Assembly: GCF_016863335.1 (NCBI RefSeq)
Contig: NZ_BOOR01000007.1
Location: forward strand, 1 to 64,000
DNA: 64,000 bases
Direction of reading: 5' to 3'
DNA from: Planotetraspora thailandica
GTDB taxonomy: Bacteria > Actinomycetota > Actinomycetes > Streptosporangiales > Streptosporangiaceae
The position numbers and the translations under genes are program-made. The number at the start of each line of letters is the position of its first letter. Within the stretch, counting starts at the first letter, position 1. Below are positions 26,368-35,498 of the stretch, in pieces. The notes under the pieces are model-generated. The model had not been told where the DNA came from. It worked only from the letters and a program-made list of their open reading frames with translations, and did no database searches.

Positions 26368-28457
26368 CGGCTGGCATCCTTGGCTTGGACCAGGTCAACC
26401 TCTGCGATCGCCATTTGACCGGCCACGGGGTGGCTGGCCACATCGCTCACACCCGTGAAGACCGCGGACCGCTCGCGGGCGGCAAAGAGCAGCACGTCGC
26501 CGCTCACCTCGCAATTCGACTCGGCGGAGAGTTCGGCCCAACGAGCTTCGGGCTTGGGGCCGGAGCGGGTGGCGAATCGGAGCAACGGTCGGAGCACCCA
26601 GGGATCTTCCCGCTCCGGCAGCTTGATCTCCACTCTGATCCGCCATGCGCCCTTTTGGTCGACTTGGCCGGTCGCGCTCTTGACGGTCGGATAACCCTTA
26701 GTGCGGGGCAACGGTATGGGTTCGAGGCTGGTCAAGTCTCGCAGGATGGAGGGAGCGCCCTCCTGCTCGACTGGTTCGGCGGGTTTCACGGCGCTTCGAA
26801 CCATGGCGAAAATCGTCTTCCGGAACTCCTTCAGCCTGGTAGTGGCTCCTCGTGCATAGGTAGAAGTCAGGTCTTCGGTGGCCTTCCAGTCGTTGTGCTC
26901 GGGCGGCTCGGCGGCCCGTAGGAATGCTTCGGCAGCATTGTCGGCGGGAAGCTCGGCATTCGTTGCGATCCCGGCAAGCAGCACAGCCTGGAACTGAGTC
27001 GAACCAAGGGGCAGCCCGGTGACGGGCCGATCGAACACGGTCATTCTGGTGCCGCGCATGCCGACCAGCCGATTGGGTTTCTGGTCGCCCTCGGCCGCCG
27101 GCGTCACCAGCAGCACTGCTCGATGTTCGATCGGAACGGCGCCGGCCTGGGTCTTGCGTGGTGGCACGGTCAGTGGCACGGACAGTTCGACGACGTCATC
27201 GGCCTTGGTGAGCTGCGACACTGTGGTCCGATCAAGGAATGCCCGGACGGCACGTGCCCGCGCGGGCTCGTAGTGGTACGGGTCCACCCGCTCTTCGGCC
27301 ACGACGACCTGGCCATCGCGCAGTGCCTCCACCGAAGCTTCCACCATGGGTGCCCGGCCGCGACCGGCGACCATGGACGCCCAGAAGTCGGAGGCCAGGC
27401 CGCGGACGAGGACTGTGTGCATCTCTTCGAGAGTGCTTGCCTCGCCGGAAGGATCGTGCGCACCGACGATCAGGAAGCTCGTACCGGGGTCGGCACTGCC
27501 CCGGGTGAGATACAGCTCTTCGACCGTGCGCTCTCCGGCCCACCAGGACCGGGCGGCGGACTCTCGCTTGGGATCGCGGTTGCCGAGCCATGCAGGTCCG
27601 GCGTATTGGACGCCGTCCAGCTCATGCCAGGGGAGATCAATGCGACCGATCATGCGGCGCTCACGCCGGTCCTCGTGAGGATCGGAGAGCGTGCTGTTCA
27701 CAATCACCAGACCGAATCGGCTGGCCCCCCAGATGGTGGCCTTCCCCAGACCGAACGACCCGCCGGCGGGACCCTTCTTGTGGCTGTCGAGTTGCCTGCG
27801 GACCACTGCGGCGAAGCGGCCGTCGTCGTACTCCGGACCGGTCAGGCCGTTGGCGTTGTAGTCGTCGATGCGGAGCAGGAGCAGCTTGCCGGTTTCTCGG
27901 AGTGTATGGAGGCCATCGGCGAGCATACGGCCGACCTTCTGCTCCGAGCCGCCGGCCGCCTCGAGGTGAGGGACAAGGTCATCCCATCGGATGGCCTCCT
28001 GCAGCCTGCGCAGACGTTCGCCGGTGATCTCATGCAGGGTGAAGCGCATCCGGACCGGTCTAGTTCCGTCATGGCGTTCGTCCAGGCTGTTCTGTGTCGC
28101 TTCCCTGGCGGTGATCGCCAGGGAAGAGTCGAAGGCGAAGGCCGCCGCGTTTCCCAGCTCTCGGCCACCGTCAGAGTGCGCCAAGCGGTGGTGCCAACTG
28201 ACGTAACCACTGGACTCGGGAGCCTCGTCCCGTGTGGTCGAGGAGCCGGCGGCCAAGTCGAGGATCTCTTCAATCAGTTTGACCTTGTCAATACGGGGAG
28301 TCGCGCGGCCGGTAATCCAGGCTGAGACCGCCGCGCGAGTCACGTCCAGGGCGGTGGCCAGATCCGACTGGCTCATGCCCTTGCGGCGTAACTGTCTGCC
28401 CAGCCATGCCCCGAATGCCTCCGGGTCTCGGGCGATGCCGTCACCGTCCTGCGTCAT
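26364..28457 (-). CDS. HTH (XRE) - GHKL ATPase fusion, MORC-like
   Basis: A 697-residue fusion. Residues about 12-66 form an XRE helix-turn-helix (QLRRKGMSQSDLATALDVT, then AAVSAWITGRATPR). A GHKL-type ATPase follows, with N-box REATQNSLDE (118-127), G1 IDDYNANGL (about 197-205) and G2 GGSFGLGKATIW (232-243), in the arrangement of MORC/Hsp90-like ATPases. The large C-terminal region is beta-rich and unassigned. GHKL ATPases of this class are common in bacterial conflict systems as DNA-engaging clamps. ATG 28457 follows GGAG. A 27-bp palindrome 31 bases upstream is the likely autoregulatory site. It is the first gene of the methyltransferase arm. Confidence 0.85.
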   Translation of the reverse strand: MTQDGDGIARDPEAFGAWLGRQLRRKGMSQSDLATALDVTRAAVSAWITGRATPRIDKVKLIEEILDLAAGSSTTRDEAPESSGYVSWHHRLAHSDGGRELGNAAAFAFDSSLAITAREATQNSLDERHDGTRPVRMRFTLHEITGERLRRLQEAIRWDDLVPHLEAAGGSEQKVGRMLADGLHTLRETGKLLLLRIDDYNANGLTGPEYDDGRFAAVVRRQLDSHKKGPAGGSFGLGKATIWGASRFGLVIVNSTLSDPHEDRRERRMIGRIDLPWHELDGVQYAGPAWLGNRDPKRESAARSWWAGERTVEELYLTRGSADPGTSFLIVGAHDPSGEASTLEEMHTVLVRGLASDFWASMVAGRGRAPMVEASVEALRDGQVVVAEERVDPYHYEPARARAVRAFLDRTTVSQLTKADDVVELSVPLTVPPRKTQAGAVPIEHRAVLLVTPAAEGDQKPNRLVGMRGTRMTVFDRPVTGLPLGSTQFQAVLLAGIATNAELPADNAAEAFLRAAEPPEHNDWKATEDLTSTYARGATTRLKEFRKTIFAMVRSAVKPAEPVEQEGAPSILRDLTSLEPIPLPRTKGYPTVKSATGQVDQKGAWRIRVEIKLPEREDPWVLRPLLRFATRSGPKPEARWAELSAESNCEVSGDVLLFAARERSAVFTGVSDVASHPVAGQMAIAEVDLVQAKDASR

Positions 28458-28487
28458 CGCGAGGTTTCTCCAGGTGAAACGGGGTTT

Positions 28488-28514
28488 GTTTGACGCCTCA
28501 GCCTAGCGTCAAAC
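28488..28514. promoter_or_regulatory. Palindromic operator upstream of the HTH-GHKL gene
   Basis: Perfect nine-base arms GTTTGACGC and GCGTCAAAC separated by nine bases, 31 bases before ATG 28457. Position and size fit a dimeric XRE-type repressor. The encoded HTH-GHKL protein is the natural candidate. Confidence 0.7.
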
Positions 28515-28802
28515 GGAAGTTGACACCATCTGCGGAGGCTCGTCCCTATGGCGGTCCGGGTGGTTCGAGGGGCATGGCGCATCCGCCAACCCTCCCAATA
28601 CCGCCGGTTCATTGTCTGGATGTGTGGCATTTTGCTTATCTAAGTCCCAATTCGTAGACCATCTTGCGTATTGGGCATCCCATGTGGCAATCTAGCCTCG
28701 CTCTAAGGACGAGTCGGCGCGAAGGCTCCTCTGAGGGGCGAACTGTATCCAAAATGCCTGACTGTCCCCCTATCCGCTGACGGCGTCGAGACGTATCGAG
28801 TG

Positions 28803-28818
28803 CGCCCAGATCTGGGCG
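28803..28818. promoter_or_regulatory. 16-bp perfect palindrome upstream of the helicase arm
   Basis: CGCCCAGATCTGGGCG is its own reverse complement over all 16 bases and lies 102 bases before the GHKL-helicase start. It could be a repressor site or a small hairpin in the leader. There is no direct evidence for either. Confidence 0.45.
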
Positions 28819-28920
28819 TCATGCTTGTCACCCTGGGTCCATCTGGAACGCCCGAAATAAGTCTCTCGCCACTGCTAGCACCTCCCGACTTGGTCGTTTC
28901 CTTTCCAGGAGTTGACTGCC

Positions 28921-31900
28921 GTGAGCAGTGAAGAAATCTCCGTCCTCGACGTCATCGTCAACCAGTCCAAGCGCGTGCTTGAGACCTATCGAATTGACTC
29001 AGGTCTCATTCAGGAACATGCCAACGGTGAACGGCGCATCAAAGAAGGTGGATACGGCGATCGCCAGGTTTATGAGCTCGTTCAGAACGGTGCAGACGAG
29101 CTACAGAATGAGCCGGGCGGTGAGATCGCCATCGTTCTCACGGCATCCCACCTTTACTGTGCCAACCAGGGCACCGCGATTACCCCGCAGGGTGCAGACA
29201 CGATTTTGCGCATGGGGGTTTCCCGTAAGCGCGGTGGTCAGATCGGCCGTTTCGGGGTCGGCGTGAAGTCGGTACTGGGCGTAACTGACGTTCCGGAGTT
29301 TTTCAGCCGCGAGGATGATAAGAGCTTTGGTTTCGATCGCGAGTGGGCGGCGGCACAGATCAAGATGGTCAGCCCCGCTGCAGACGAAACCCCTGTGCTC
29401 CGTATGGCCAAACCCCTCGAGCGGGATTGGCACAAGACCAATGACCCCGTACTCGCTGAGTTGTTGGAGTGGGCGACTACCGTTGTCCGCCTTCCGCTCA
29501 AGCCGACTGCGGTTAACCGTCTTGCCCGGGACATCAGGGAATTCCCTGAGGAGTTCGTCCTCTTCTCGCCGCACGTGGGAACCGTGACCCTGCAGGATCG
29601 GAGGACCAGCAAGGCGGTGGTCCGTCAGATCTTCCAGCGAGACGACGGAGTTTGGCGCGATCTGCAGGTGGATCACTCCGAACAGGAATCAAAGATCGAC
29701 AAATGGCGGGTCTTCGCCCGCCGACACGTGCCTTCCGCGCAAGCACTGGCTGAAGCCGGCGAACTGCACGACCGCCCAGAGGTAGATATCTCCTGGGCCG
29801 TCCCGATGGCACGCCAGAAGGGAAGGGGGAAGTTTTGGGCCTACTTTCCCACCAATTATGAGACCACCCTCCGGGGAATCATCAACGCTCCTTGGAAGAC
29901 CAGCGAGGATCGGCAGAATCTCTACAACAAGAACGCGTTCAACCATGAGCTGATCAAGGCCGTTGCCGAGCTGATAGTCGACTCTCTTCCTCAGCTGTCT
30001 CGCCCGGACGACTTGTGCGCTCACGTCGACGCACTTCCAGCCCGCGGTGATGAGGAGCCTCAGTGGGCGGCTGCGGAACTGGTCAAGGAGATCTGGAAGA
30101 CCGCTGCAGATCGCCCCACTCTCCCTGACCAGGATGGTGTTTTCGGAACGGTGGCCCAGGTGCGCCTCCACCCCGAGAAATTGCTTCCCGAATGGCTAAA
30201 AATGTGGGCGGAACATCAGGGCCGGCCAGTCAACTGGTGCCACCACTCCATCGAATCGGGGCGATACCGGCGGGAGAGGGTCGGCTACATTCAGGGGCCG
30301 GCGAAGGTATCCACGGCATCGGCCAAGGAGTGGCTTGAGGCGTTGGTTTCTGACGGGTCTCCCCAAGCGTCAGCCAGGGCCGTAAAGATCGCCGCTGACA
30401 TGATTCGGCAGCAGCACGCCCAAGCGGGGGACGCCGCCCGCGCGAAGATCGTTCTGACCGAGACCCGCGGTATGGTGGCGCCATCGAATCTGGTGTTCCG
30501 CCGCTCCAGCAGTGACGGGCTTGCGGATAATACGGAGTATGTCGACGAGCGGGTCTACGCAGGAGATCCTGCAGTCGTCCACGCTCTTGACTTGCTCGGA
30601 GTGCATGAGGCTGACTATGCGGGACGCTTTGCGTCCGTCGTAGAGCAGGGATTCCACGCGTATAACGCCGATAACTGGGTTTCATTCTGGGAGTTGTCGC
30701 GCTTGGCAGGCCCGGCCAGCACACTGTCTGCTCTTCGAGAGCGGAAGGTAGACACCGCGAAAGACCTCAAAGTCCGCACGCTAACGGGTGAGTTCCGGCG
30801 AATCCGGGACTGCCTCATACCGGGTCGTGTGGTTCCCGCCGACGGCTCACGCGACAAGCAGGTCGCCGTGGACATTGAGTTCCACCGCGACGATCGGACG
30901 ATACTTTTCGATCTCGGGCTGATCGAAGGACCGGTAGCTAATGTCGCCCCTGATGGGGACGGTTGGTTCGACGATTACAAGGAGGCGTACTGGCGGCAAT
31001 ACGTCTCCAAGCTCCCCGCGGGTGAACCTCGTCCGACTCTCGCCAAAATGCAGTTCGAGGGCACCAACCCGCCCGGTCCTCTGCACCTGTTCATGTTGCT
31101 TTCCTCGGAGGGCCGCGCGGCGTTCCTCAAGGCACTGCCGCCAGGCAGTGCGGTGGCGATCTGGACGATGCAGCCTGGGAACAAGGGGATGGAGAGTCGG
31201 CGCTCCATCGCCTCGCCGATTCGGTGGCTCGCTCGCACGCACGGTTATCTCCCAACCTCACGTGGGCTTCGCGCCGTTGCACGCTGTGTCGGTCCCGAGT
31301 TGAGCGCATACAAAAGCGTTCTTCCAGTTACCGACGCACCCAGCAGCGTCGCTTCGATGTTGGGGCTACCACATGATCTTGAAGGCTTGAGGGAGTCGAT
31401 GTGGGCGGAGTTGGCAGAGGAGGCATCAGCGTCCACTGAGGACGCCTTCCCAGGCAAGGTCTACGCGCTCATGTTCGACGCCGGTGCGGACTGGCCGCAG
31501 AACGCAACCACGCGTTGCCGAGTTGGCGATGAGTGGCACAGCGACGTGGATGACACGGAGATCGCGGTCACCTCTGTTCGCACCGAGTATGACGCGCTCG
31601 TTCGTGAGCGGGTCCCGGCCTTGCTCGTGCCCACGGAGGACGTCGCGGAGCGGATGCGCGACGTGTGGCACATGCTCTCGCCCTCGGACGCGATTCAGAA
31701 GGAGATCCGTCACGTTGAGCAGGCGGAAGCTGTACCCCTCATCGAGGAGTTTCCGTACCTCAAGGTGATTCGCCGCGCCCAGGTGGACGGCTGGTCCACG
31801 GTCCGCTGCGATGAACTGGAAGAGATCATCCGCACTCCGAACGGCATGCGGACCCAGGCGATACCGGCAGCGGCACTCTCACAGGAGCGGAAGGTTCTCG

Positions 31901-33588
31901 TCCGTATGCCGGCCGATGACCTGCAGGTGCTCAACGCGATAGACCGAGTGCTCAAACTCGGACTGGGGCCCGCGAACTGCAAGGGCGTCCTTGAGAGGCG
32001 TGAGCAGCAACGCAACGACGAGCGTTTGCAGCGCGTTCGGAAGGCCGAGGACGAAGCCGACAAGCTGTTGCTTCTCGTTGGCGAGGAAGCGCTCAAGAAG
32101 GGACTGCCTGAAGGACTGCTGGAAAGCGACGAAGCGGAGAAGGGCAGGCGCGCCGATGCCCGGCGAGTCGCCGAACTCGCCCACAACGCCCACGGAGCCG
32201 GAAGTCTTCGCGCCTACAGAAAGGACATCGAAGCCGTCGCCGGCGTCTTTGCGGGTTTCAGCGGCGATGCCAATTCGGTGCGTTTGGTGAGCAATCTCGG
32301 CTTCTCGGAATCGTATGCCGGTACCAAGGTTGAGACCTTGGCTCCGCTTGAGAAGGTAAACGGTCCCACTGCATACCCGCGGCTTCACGACTACCAAGAG
32401 AAGCTGGCGCAAAAGGCTTTCGATCTGCTGACCAGGTACGAGGCGCCGCGTGCGATGCTGTGTCTCCCCACGGGTGCCGGCAAGACCCGTGTCGCCGCCG
32501 AAGCCGTCATCCGGTTCGTGAAGGAACGCGGACTTGGCGGTAGGCCTGTTCTGTGGATCGCGCAGAGTGCGGAGCTGTGCGAACAGGCGGTGCAGAGTTG
32601 GTCGTTCGTCTGGTCCAAAGTGGGACCGGACGAGCAACTCATCATCAATCGGCTTTGGTCGACCCGCGAAGCCGCCGCAAGCAAAGACACCGCACAACTG
32701 GTGGTGGCCACGGACGCCAAGCTCCAGTCAGTCCTGGACAAGCCCGAATACGCTTGGCTCCGGGACCCGGCGCTCGTGATCGTTGATGAGGCCCACACTT
32801 CGATCACGCGTAGCTACACAAGCATTCTGGCCTCACTCGGCCTTACGCACCGGGAAAACTCTCGGCCGTTACTTGGTCTGACGGCCACGCCGTTCCGCGG
32901 CTTCAACGAGACGGAGACGCACCGACTGGTAGAGCGCTACGGGCGGACTCGTCTTGATGAGGGCATCTTCGAGAGCGGGGATCCCTATGCCGAGCTCCAG
33001 GAACTCGAAGTGCTTGCAAGGGTGGACCACCGGCAGCTCGAGGGCATGACGCTCACGCTTTCCGAAGATGATCTGCGCCAGGCGGCCGCCTTTGAGGGAG
33101 CCCGACTGCCCTCATCGGTGGAGGAGAAGCTGGGCCTGGACATGGAGCGTAACAAGAGGCTGATCAGGGAAATCGAGGCGCTGCCGCCCGATAGCCCGAT
33201 CTTGCTCTTCGCAACGTCGGTGAATCACGCCAAGTTGATGGTGGCCCTGCTCAATGGCCGTGAGATTCCTTCTGCGGCGATCGACTCCGGCACTCCGGAC
33301 GCCGACCGGCGCACCCTGATCGAGAAGTTCCGGCGGAAGCAGATCCGCGTGCTGGCCAACTACGGCGTACTCGCCCAGGGCTTCGACGCCCCGGCCACCG
33401 AGGTGGTGATCGTGGCTCGGCCGACCTACAGTCCCAACGTCTACCAGCAGATGATCGGGCGCGGTCTACGCGGCCCGAAGAACGGCGGCAAGGAGACCTG
33501 CCTGATCCTCGACGTGGCCGACAACATCATCAACTACGACAGGCAGCTGGCCTTCACCCAGTTCGAGTACCTCTGGGGCAAGAAGTGA
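28921..33588 (+). CDS. GHKL ATPase - SF2 helicase fusion protein
   Basis: A 1555-residue protein. The N-terminus is a sacsin/MORC-like GHKL ATPase with N-box YELVQNGADEL (51-61) and G2 GRFGVGVKSV (109-118). A central part of about 900 residues is unassigned, with a Glu/Arg-rich helical stretch near 1030-1080. The C-terminus is a DEAD/DEAH-type SF2 helicase: Walker A PTGAGKT (about 1182-1188), VDEAHTS (about 1288), LTATPFRG, and motif VI QQMIGRGLRGP. The fusion suggests that a clamp-type ATPase loads or gates a DNA translocase. GTG 28921 is preferred over the upstream TTG because AGGAG is nine bases away. It heads the rightward arm; its stop overlaps the next start (GTGA). Confidence 0.85.
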   Translation: MSSEEISVLDVIVNQSKRVLETYRIDSGLIQEHANGERRIKEGGYGDRQVYELVQNGADELQNEPGGEIAIVLTASHLYCANQGTAITPQGADTILRMGVSRKRGGQIGRFGVGVKSVLGVTDVPEFFSREDDKSFGFDREWAAAQIKMVSPAADETPVLRMAKPLERDWHKTNDPVLAELLEWATTVVRLPLKPTAVNRLARDIREFPEEFVLFSPHVGTVTLQDRRTSKAVVRQIFQRDDGVWRDLQVDHSEQESKIDKWRVFARRHVPSAQALAEAGELHDRPEVDISWAVPMARQKGRGKFWAYFPTNYETTLRGIINAPWKTSEDRQNLYNKNAFNHELIKAVAELIVDSLPQLSRPDDLCAHVDALPARGDEEPQWAAAELVKEIWKTAADRPTLPDQDGVFGTVAQVRLHPEKLLPEWLKMWAEHQGRPVNWCHHSIESGRYRRERVGYIQGPAKVSTASAKEWLEALVSDGSPQASARAVKIAADMIRQQHAQAGDAARAKIVLTETRGMVAPSNLVFRRSSSDGLADNTEYVDERVYAGDPAVVHALDLLGVHEADYAGRFASVVEQGFHAYNADNWVSFWELSRLAGPASTLSALRERKVDTAKDLKVRTLTGEFRRIRDCLIPGRVVPADGSRDKQVAVDIEFHRDDRTILFDLGLIEGPVANVAPDGDGWFDDYKEAYWRQYVSKLPAGEPRPTLAKMQFEGTNPPGPLHLFMLLSSEGRAAFLKALPPGSAVAIWTMQPGNKGMESRRSIASPIRWLARTHGYLPTSRGLRAVARCVGPELSAYKSVLPVTDAPSSVASMLGLPHDLEGLRESMWAELAEEASASTEDAFPGKVYALMFDAGADWPQNATTRCRVGDEWHSDVDDTEIAVTSVRTEYDALVRERVPALLVPTEDVAERMRDVWHMLSPSDAIQKEIRHVEQAEAVPLIEEFPYLKVIRRAQVDGWSTVRCDELEEIIRTPNGMRTQAIPAAALSQERKVLVRMPADDLQVLNAIDRVLKLGLGPANCKGVLERREQQRNDERLQRVRKAEDEADKLLLLVGEEALKKGLPEGLLESDEAEKGRRADARRVAELAHNAHGAGSLRAYRKDIEAVAGVFAGFSGDANSVRLVSNLGFSESYAGTKVETLAPLEKVNGPTAYPRLHDYQEKLAQKAFDLLTRYEAPRAMLCLPTGAGKTRVAAEAVIRFVKERGLGGRPVLWIAQSAELCEQAVQSWSFVWSKVGPDEQLIINRLWSTREAAASKDTAQLVVATDAKLQSVLDKPEYAWLRDPALVIVDEAHTSITRSYTSILASLGLTHRENSRPLLGLTATPFRGFNETETHRLVERYGRTRLDEGIFESGDPYAELQELEVLARVDHRQLEGMTLTLSEDDLRQAAAFEGARLPSSVEEKLGLDMERNKRLIREIEALPPDSPILLFATSVNHAKLMVALLNGREIPSAAIDSGTPDADRRTLIEKFRRKQIRVLANYGVLAQGFDAPATEVVIVARPTYSPNVYQQMIGRGLRGPKNGGKETCLILDVADNIINYDRQLAFTQFEYLWGKK

Positions 33589-35498
33589 GCGACGCCTACA
33601 GCGGCACCCCTCCACTCACTGATGAGCAGCGCGCTGTCGTGGAGCAGCCTGCCGACGCGCTAACCCTGGTCACCGCCGGGGCAGGCGCCGGAAAGACGCA
33701 CACGCTCGTGCGTCGCCTGGACCGCCTCGTTGCGGAAGCAGATCTGAGCGCCGGTGAGATCCTTGTGCTCACCTTCTCCCGCGCCGCCGTCCGCGAGCTC
33801 AGGAACCGCCTTTCTCAGTACGGCGAAGCCGCCCGGCATGTGCGCGCGCAGACCTTCGACTCCTGGGCACTCGACCTACTCACGCGGGTCGACGCCCAAG
33901 GCGACTGGCCCAGCAGGACTTTTGAAGCGCGAATCGAGGGTGCGCGGAAGGCGATCGACGAGGGCCTTGCCGACGAGCTGTACGAGCACGACCTCCGTCA
34001 CGTCGTTATCGACGAGGTTCAGGACCTGGTCGGGGCGCGGCGGGACCTGGTGGAGGCTCTGCTGGATCGGTTCGACTGCGGGTTTACCGCGGTGGGCGAT
34101 CCGGCTCAGTCGATCTACGGCTTCACGATCAAGGACCTCGCGGAGCGTCAGGGCGAAACCAACCGATTCTTCGAATGGCTCCGTGGCACCTTCGGTGAAG
34201 AACTGACCGAGTTGCGGCTGACCGAGAACTTCCGAGCGAGGACCGAGGATGCCAAGGCAGCGCTCGGTTTCGGCCCTCGGCTCCGGGCGCTCTCAGAGTC
34301 CGGCAACCAGGATGGCGAAGCACAGTACAAAGAGCTCCGCGATGTCCTCACCGGTGTCATGGACTTCGGGGGGTTGGATGAACTCGCAGCCGACGCGCTT
34401 ACCAGCTACGCAGGCACCACCGCGATTCTTTGCCGGACCAACGGTCAGGCGCTGATCCTCTCGGAACGGCTCCACTCCGCCGGAGTGCCGCATCGTCTCC
34501 AGCGGTCGGCTCGAGACCGGGCCGTTCCCGCCTGGGTCGGCGTGCTGATGGCTCGGCGCGACTCGTCCTCTCTGAGCCGGGAGGAATTCGAGGAGATGAG
34601 GCCCAACCTTCCGCTGCCAGACGGTTCGGATGGTGATCTTCTGTGGCGGTTGCTTCAGCGCACCGGTTCCGGCCGAGGATCGGATCGAGTCCTCGATCTT
34701 TCCCGGTTGCGATCGACACTCGCATCCGGGCGGCTGCCCGACGAGTTGACCGCGCAACCGCCGGCGCGGTTGGTGGTCTCGTCATTCCACCGGGCCAAGG
34801 GGCTTGAGTTCGATCGAGTCCTCGTCGTGGATCCCGGTCCGCTGCAGATGGTCGAGGCCAAAAAGCGCAAAGGCGGCGAGAAGGATGCAGCCGAGGAAGC
34901 CCGGCTGCTCTACGTGGCCATGACCAGGCCGCGGGACGAGCTCTTTCGACTCGAGGTGATGGAGAACCTCAACATCCGCGTGGACAATCGAACCAGCCGG
35001 TGGGGGCGCTATTTCTACCAGTACTGGCGCCGTGACGGCCTCGAGCTGCAGGGCGGCGACGTGGTCACCGAATACCCCGCCGGGACGGTGGATTTCGACG
35101 CCGACGTCACCGACGTGCAGCACTACCTGGCGACAGCCGTACGTCCTGGCGATGTCGTGGAGCTGGAGCGCCTCTACCCGGACCCCGTTGCTCTGCTGGA
35201 GAGCCCGCCGTACGTCATCAAGCACCGTGGGCGTGCGATTGGAACGGTCTCCGAACGGTTCCGAGCCGATCTGTACCAGTACCTGAAGACCAGCAAGACC
35301 TACATCCCGCAGAACTTTCCAGCTGTGATCTCCGGTGTCCGCATCGATGTGGTGGGGACGGTCGCCGGCGATGAGGCGGCGGGTGTCCGCGCCGGACTCA
35401 ACCACGGGATTTGGCTGGCGCCGCGCCTTGTCGGCCTGTCCACCTTCGCATGGGACAAGAAGACTCAGGAAACGGAACTCGATGTCCAAGCACAGTGA
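33585..35498 (+). CDS. UvrD/Rep-type SF1 helicase
   Basis: A 637-residue SF1A helicase. Walker A is AGAGAGKTHT (31-40), motif Ia LTFSRAAVRELRNRL, motif II VIDEVQDL, motif III GDPAQSIYGF, motif V FHRAKGLEFDRVLVVDP and motif VI LLYVAMTRPRDEL. It is shorter than UvrD (about 720 residues) and has a C-terminal extension of about 150 residues after motif VI with no assigned fold. It should translocate on single-stranded DNA. It is coupled to the GHKL-helicase by a GTGA overlap, and overlaps the DrmA-like gene by 17 bases. Confidence 0.88.
   Translation: MSDAYSGTPPLTDEQRAVVEQPADALTLVTAGAGAGKTHTLVRRLDRLVAEADLSAGEILVLTFSRAAVRELRNRLSQYGEAARHVRAQTFDSWALDLLTRVDAQGDWPSRTFEARIEGARKAIDEGLADELYEHDLRHVVIDEVQDLVGARRDLVEALLDRFDCGFTAVGDPAQSIYGFTIKDLAERQGETNRFFEWLRGTFGEELTELRLTENFRARTEDAKAALGFGPRLRALSESGNQDGEAQYKELRDVLTGVMDFGGLDELAADALTSYAGTTAILCRTNGQALILSERLHSAGVPHRLQRSARDRAVPAWVGVLMARRDSSSLSREEFEEMRPNLPLPDGSDGDLLWRLLQRTGSGRGSDRVLDLSRLRSTLASGRLPDELTAQPPARLVVSSFHRAKGLEFDRVLVVDPGPLQMVEAKKRKGGEKDAAEEARLLYVAMTRPRDELFRLEVMENLNIRVDNRTSRWGRYFYQYWRRDGLELQGGDVVTEYPAGTVDFDADVTDVQHYLATAVRPGDVVELERLYPDPVALLESPPYVIKHRGRAIGTVSERFRADLYQYLKTSKTYIPQNFPAVISGVRIDVVGTVAGDEAAGVRAGLNHGIWLAPRLVGLSTFAWDKKTQETELDVQAQ

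Larger units (their letters stand above)
28458..28920. promoter_or_regulatory. Divergent promoter region of the defence island
   Basis: 463 bases between the two arms. Near the leftward start lies a palindrome (28488-28514) and near the rightward start a 16-bp perfect palindrome (28803-28818). AGGAG at 28907-28911 is nine bases before GTG 28921 and fixes that start. No ORF with good coding bias is visible in between. Length and the two different palindromes suggest separate control of the arms. Confidence 0.6.
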
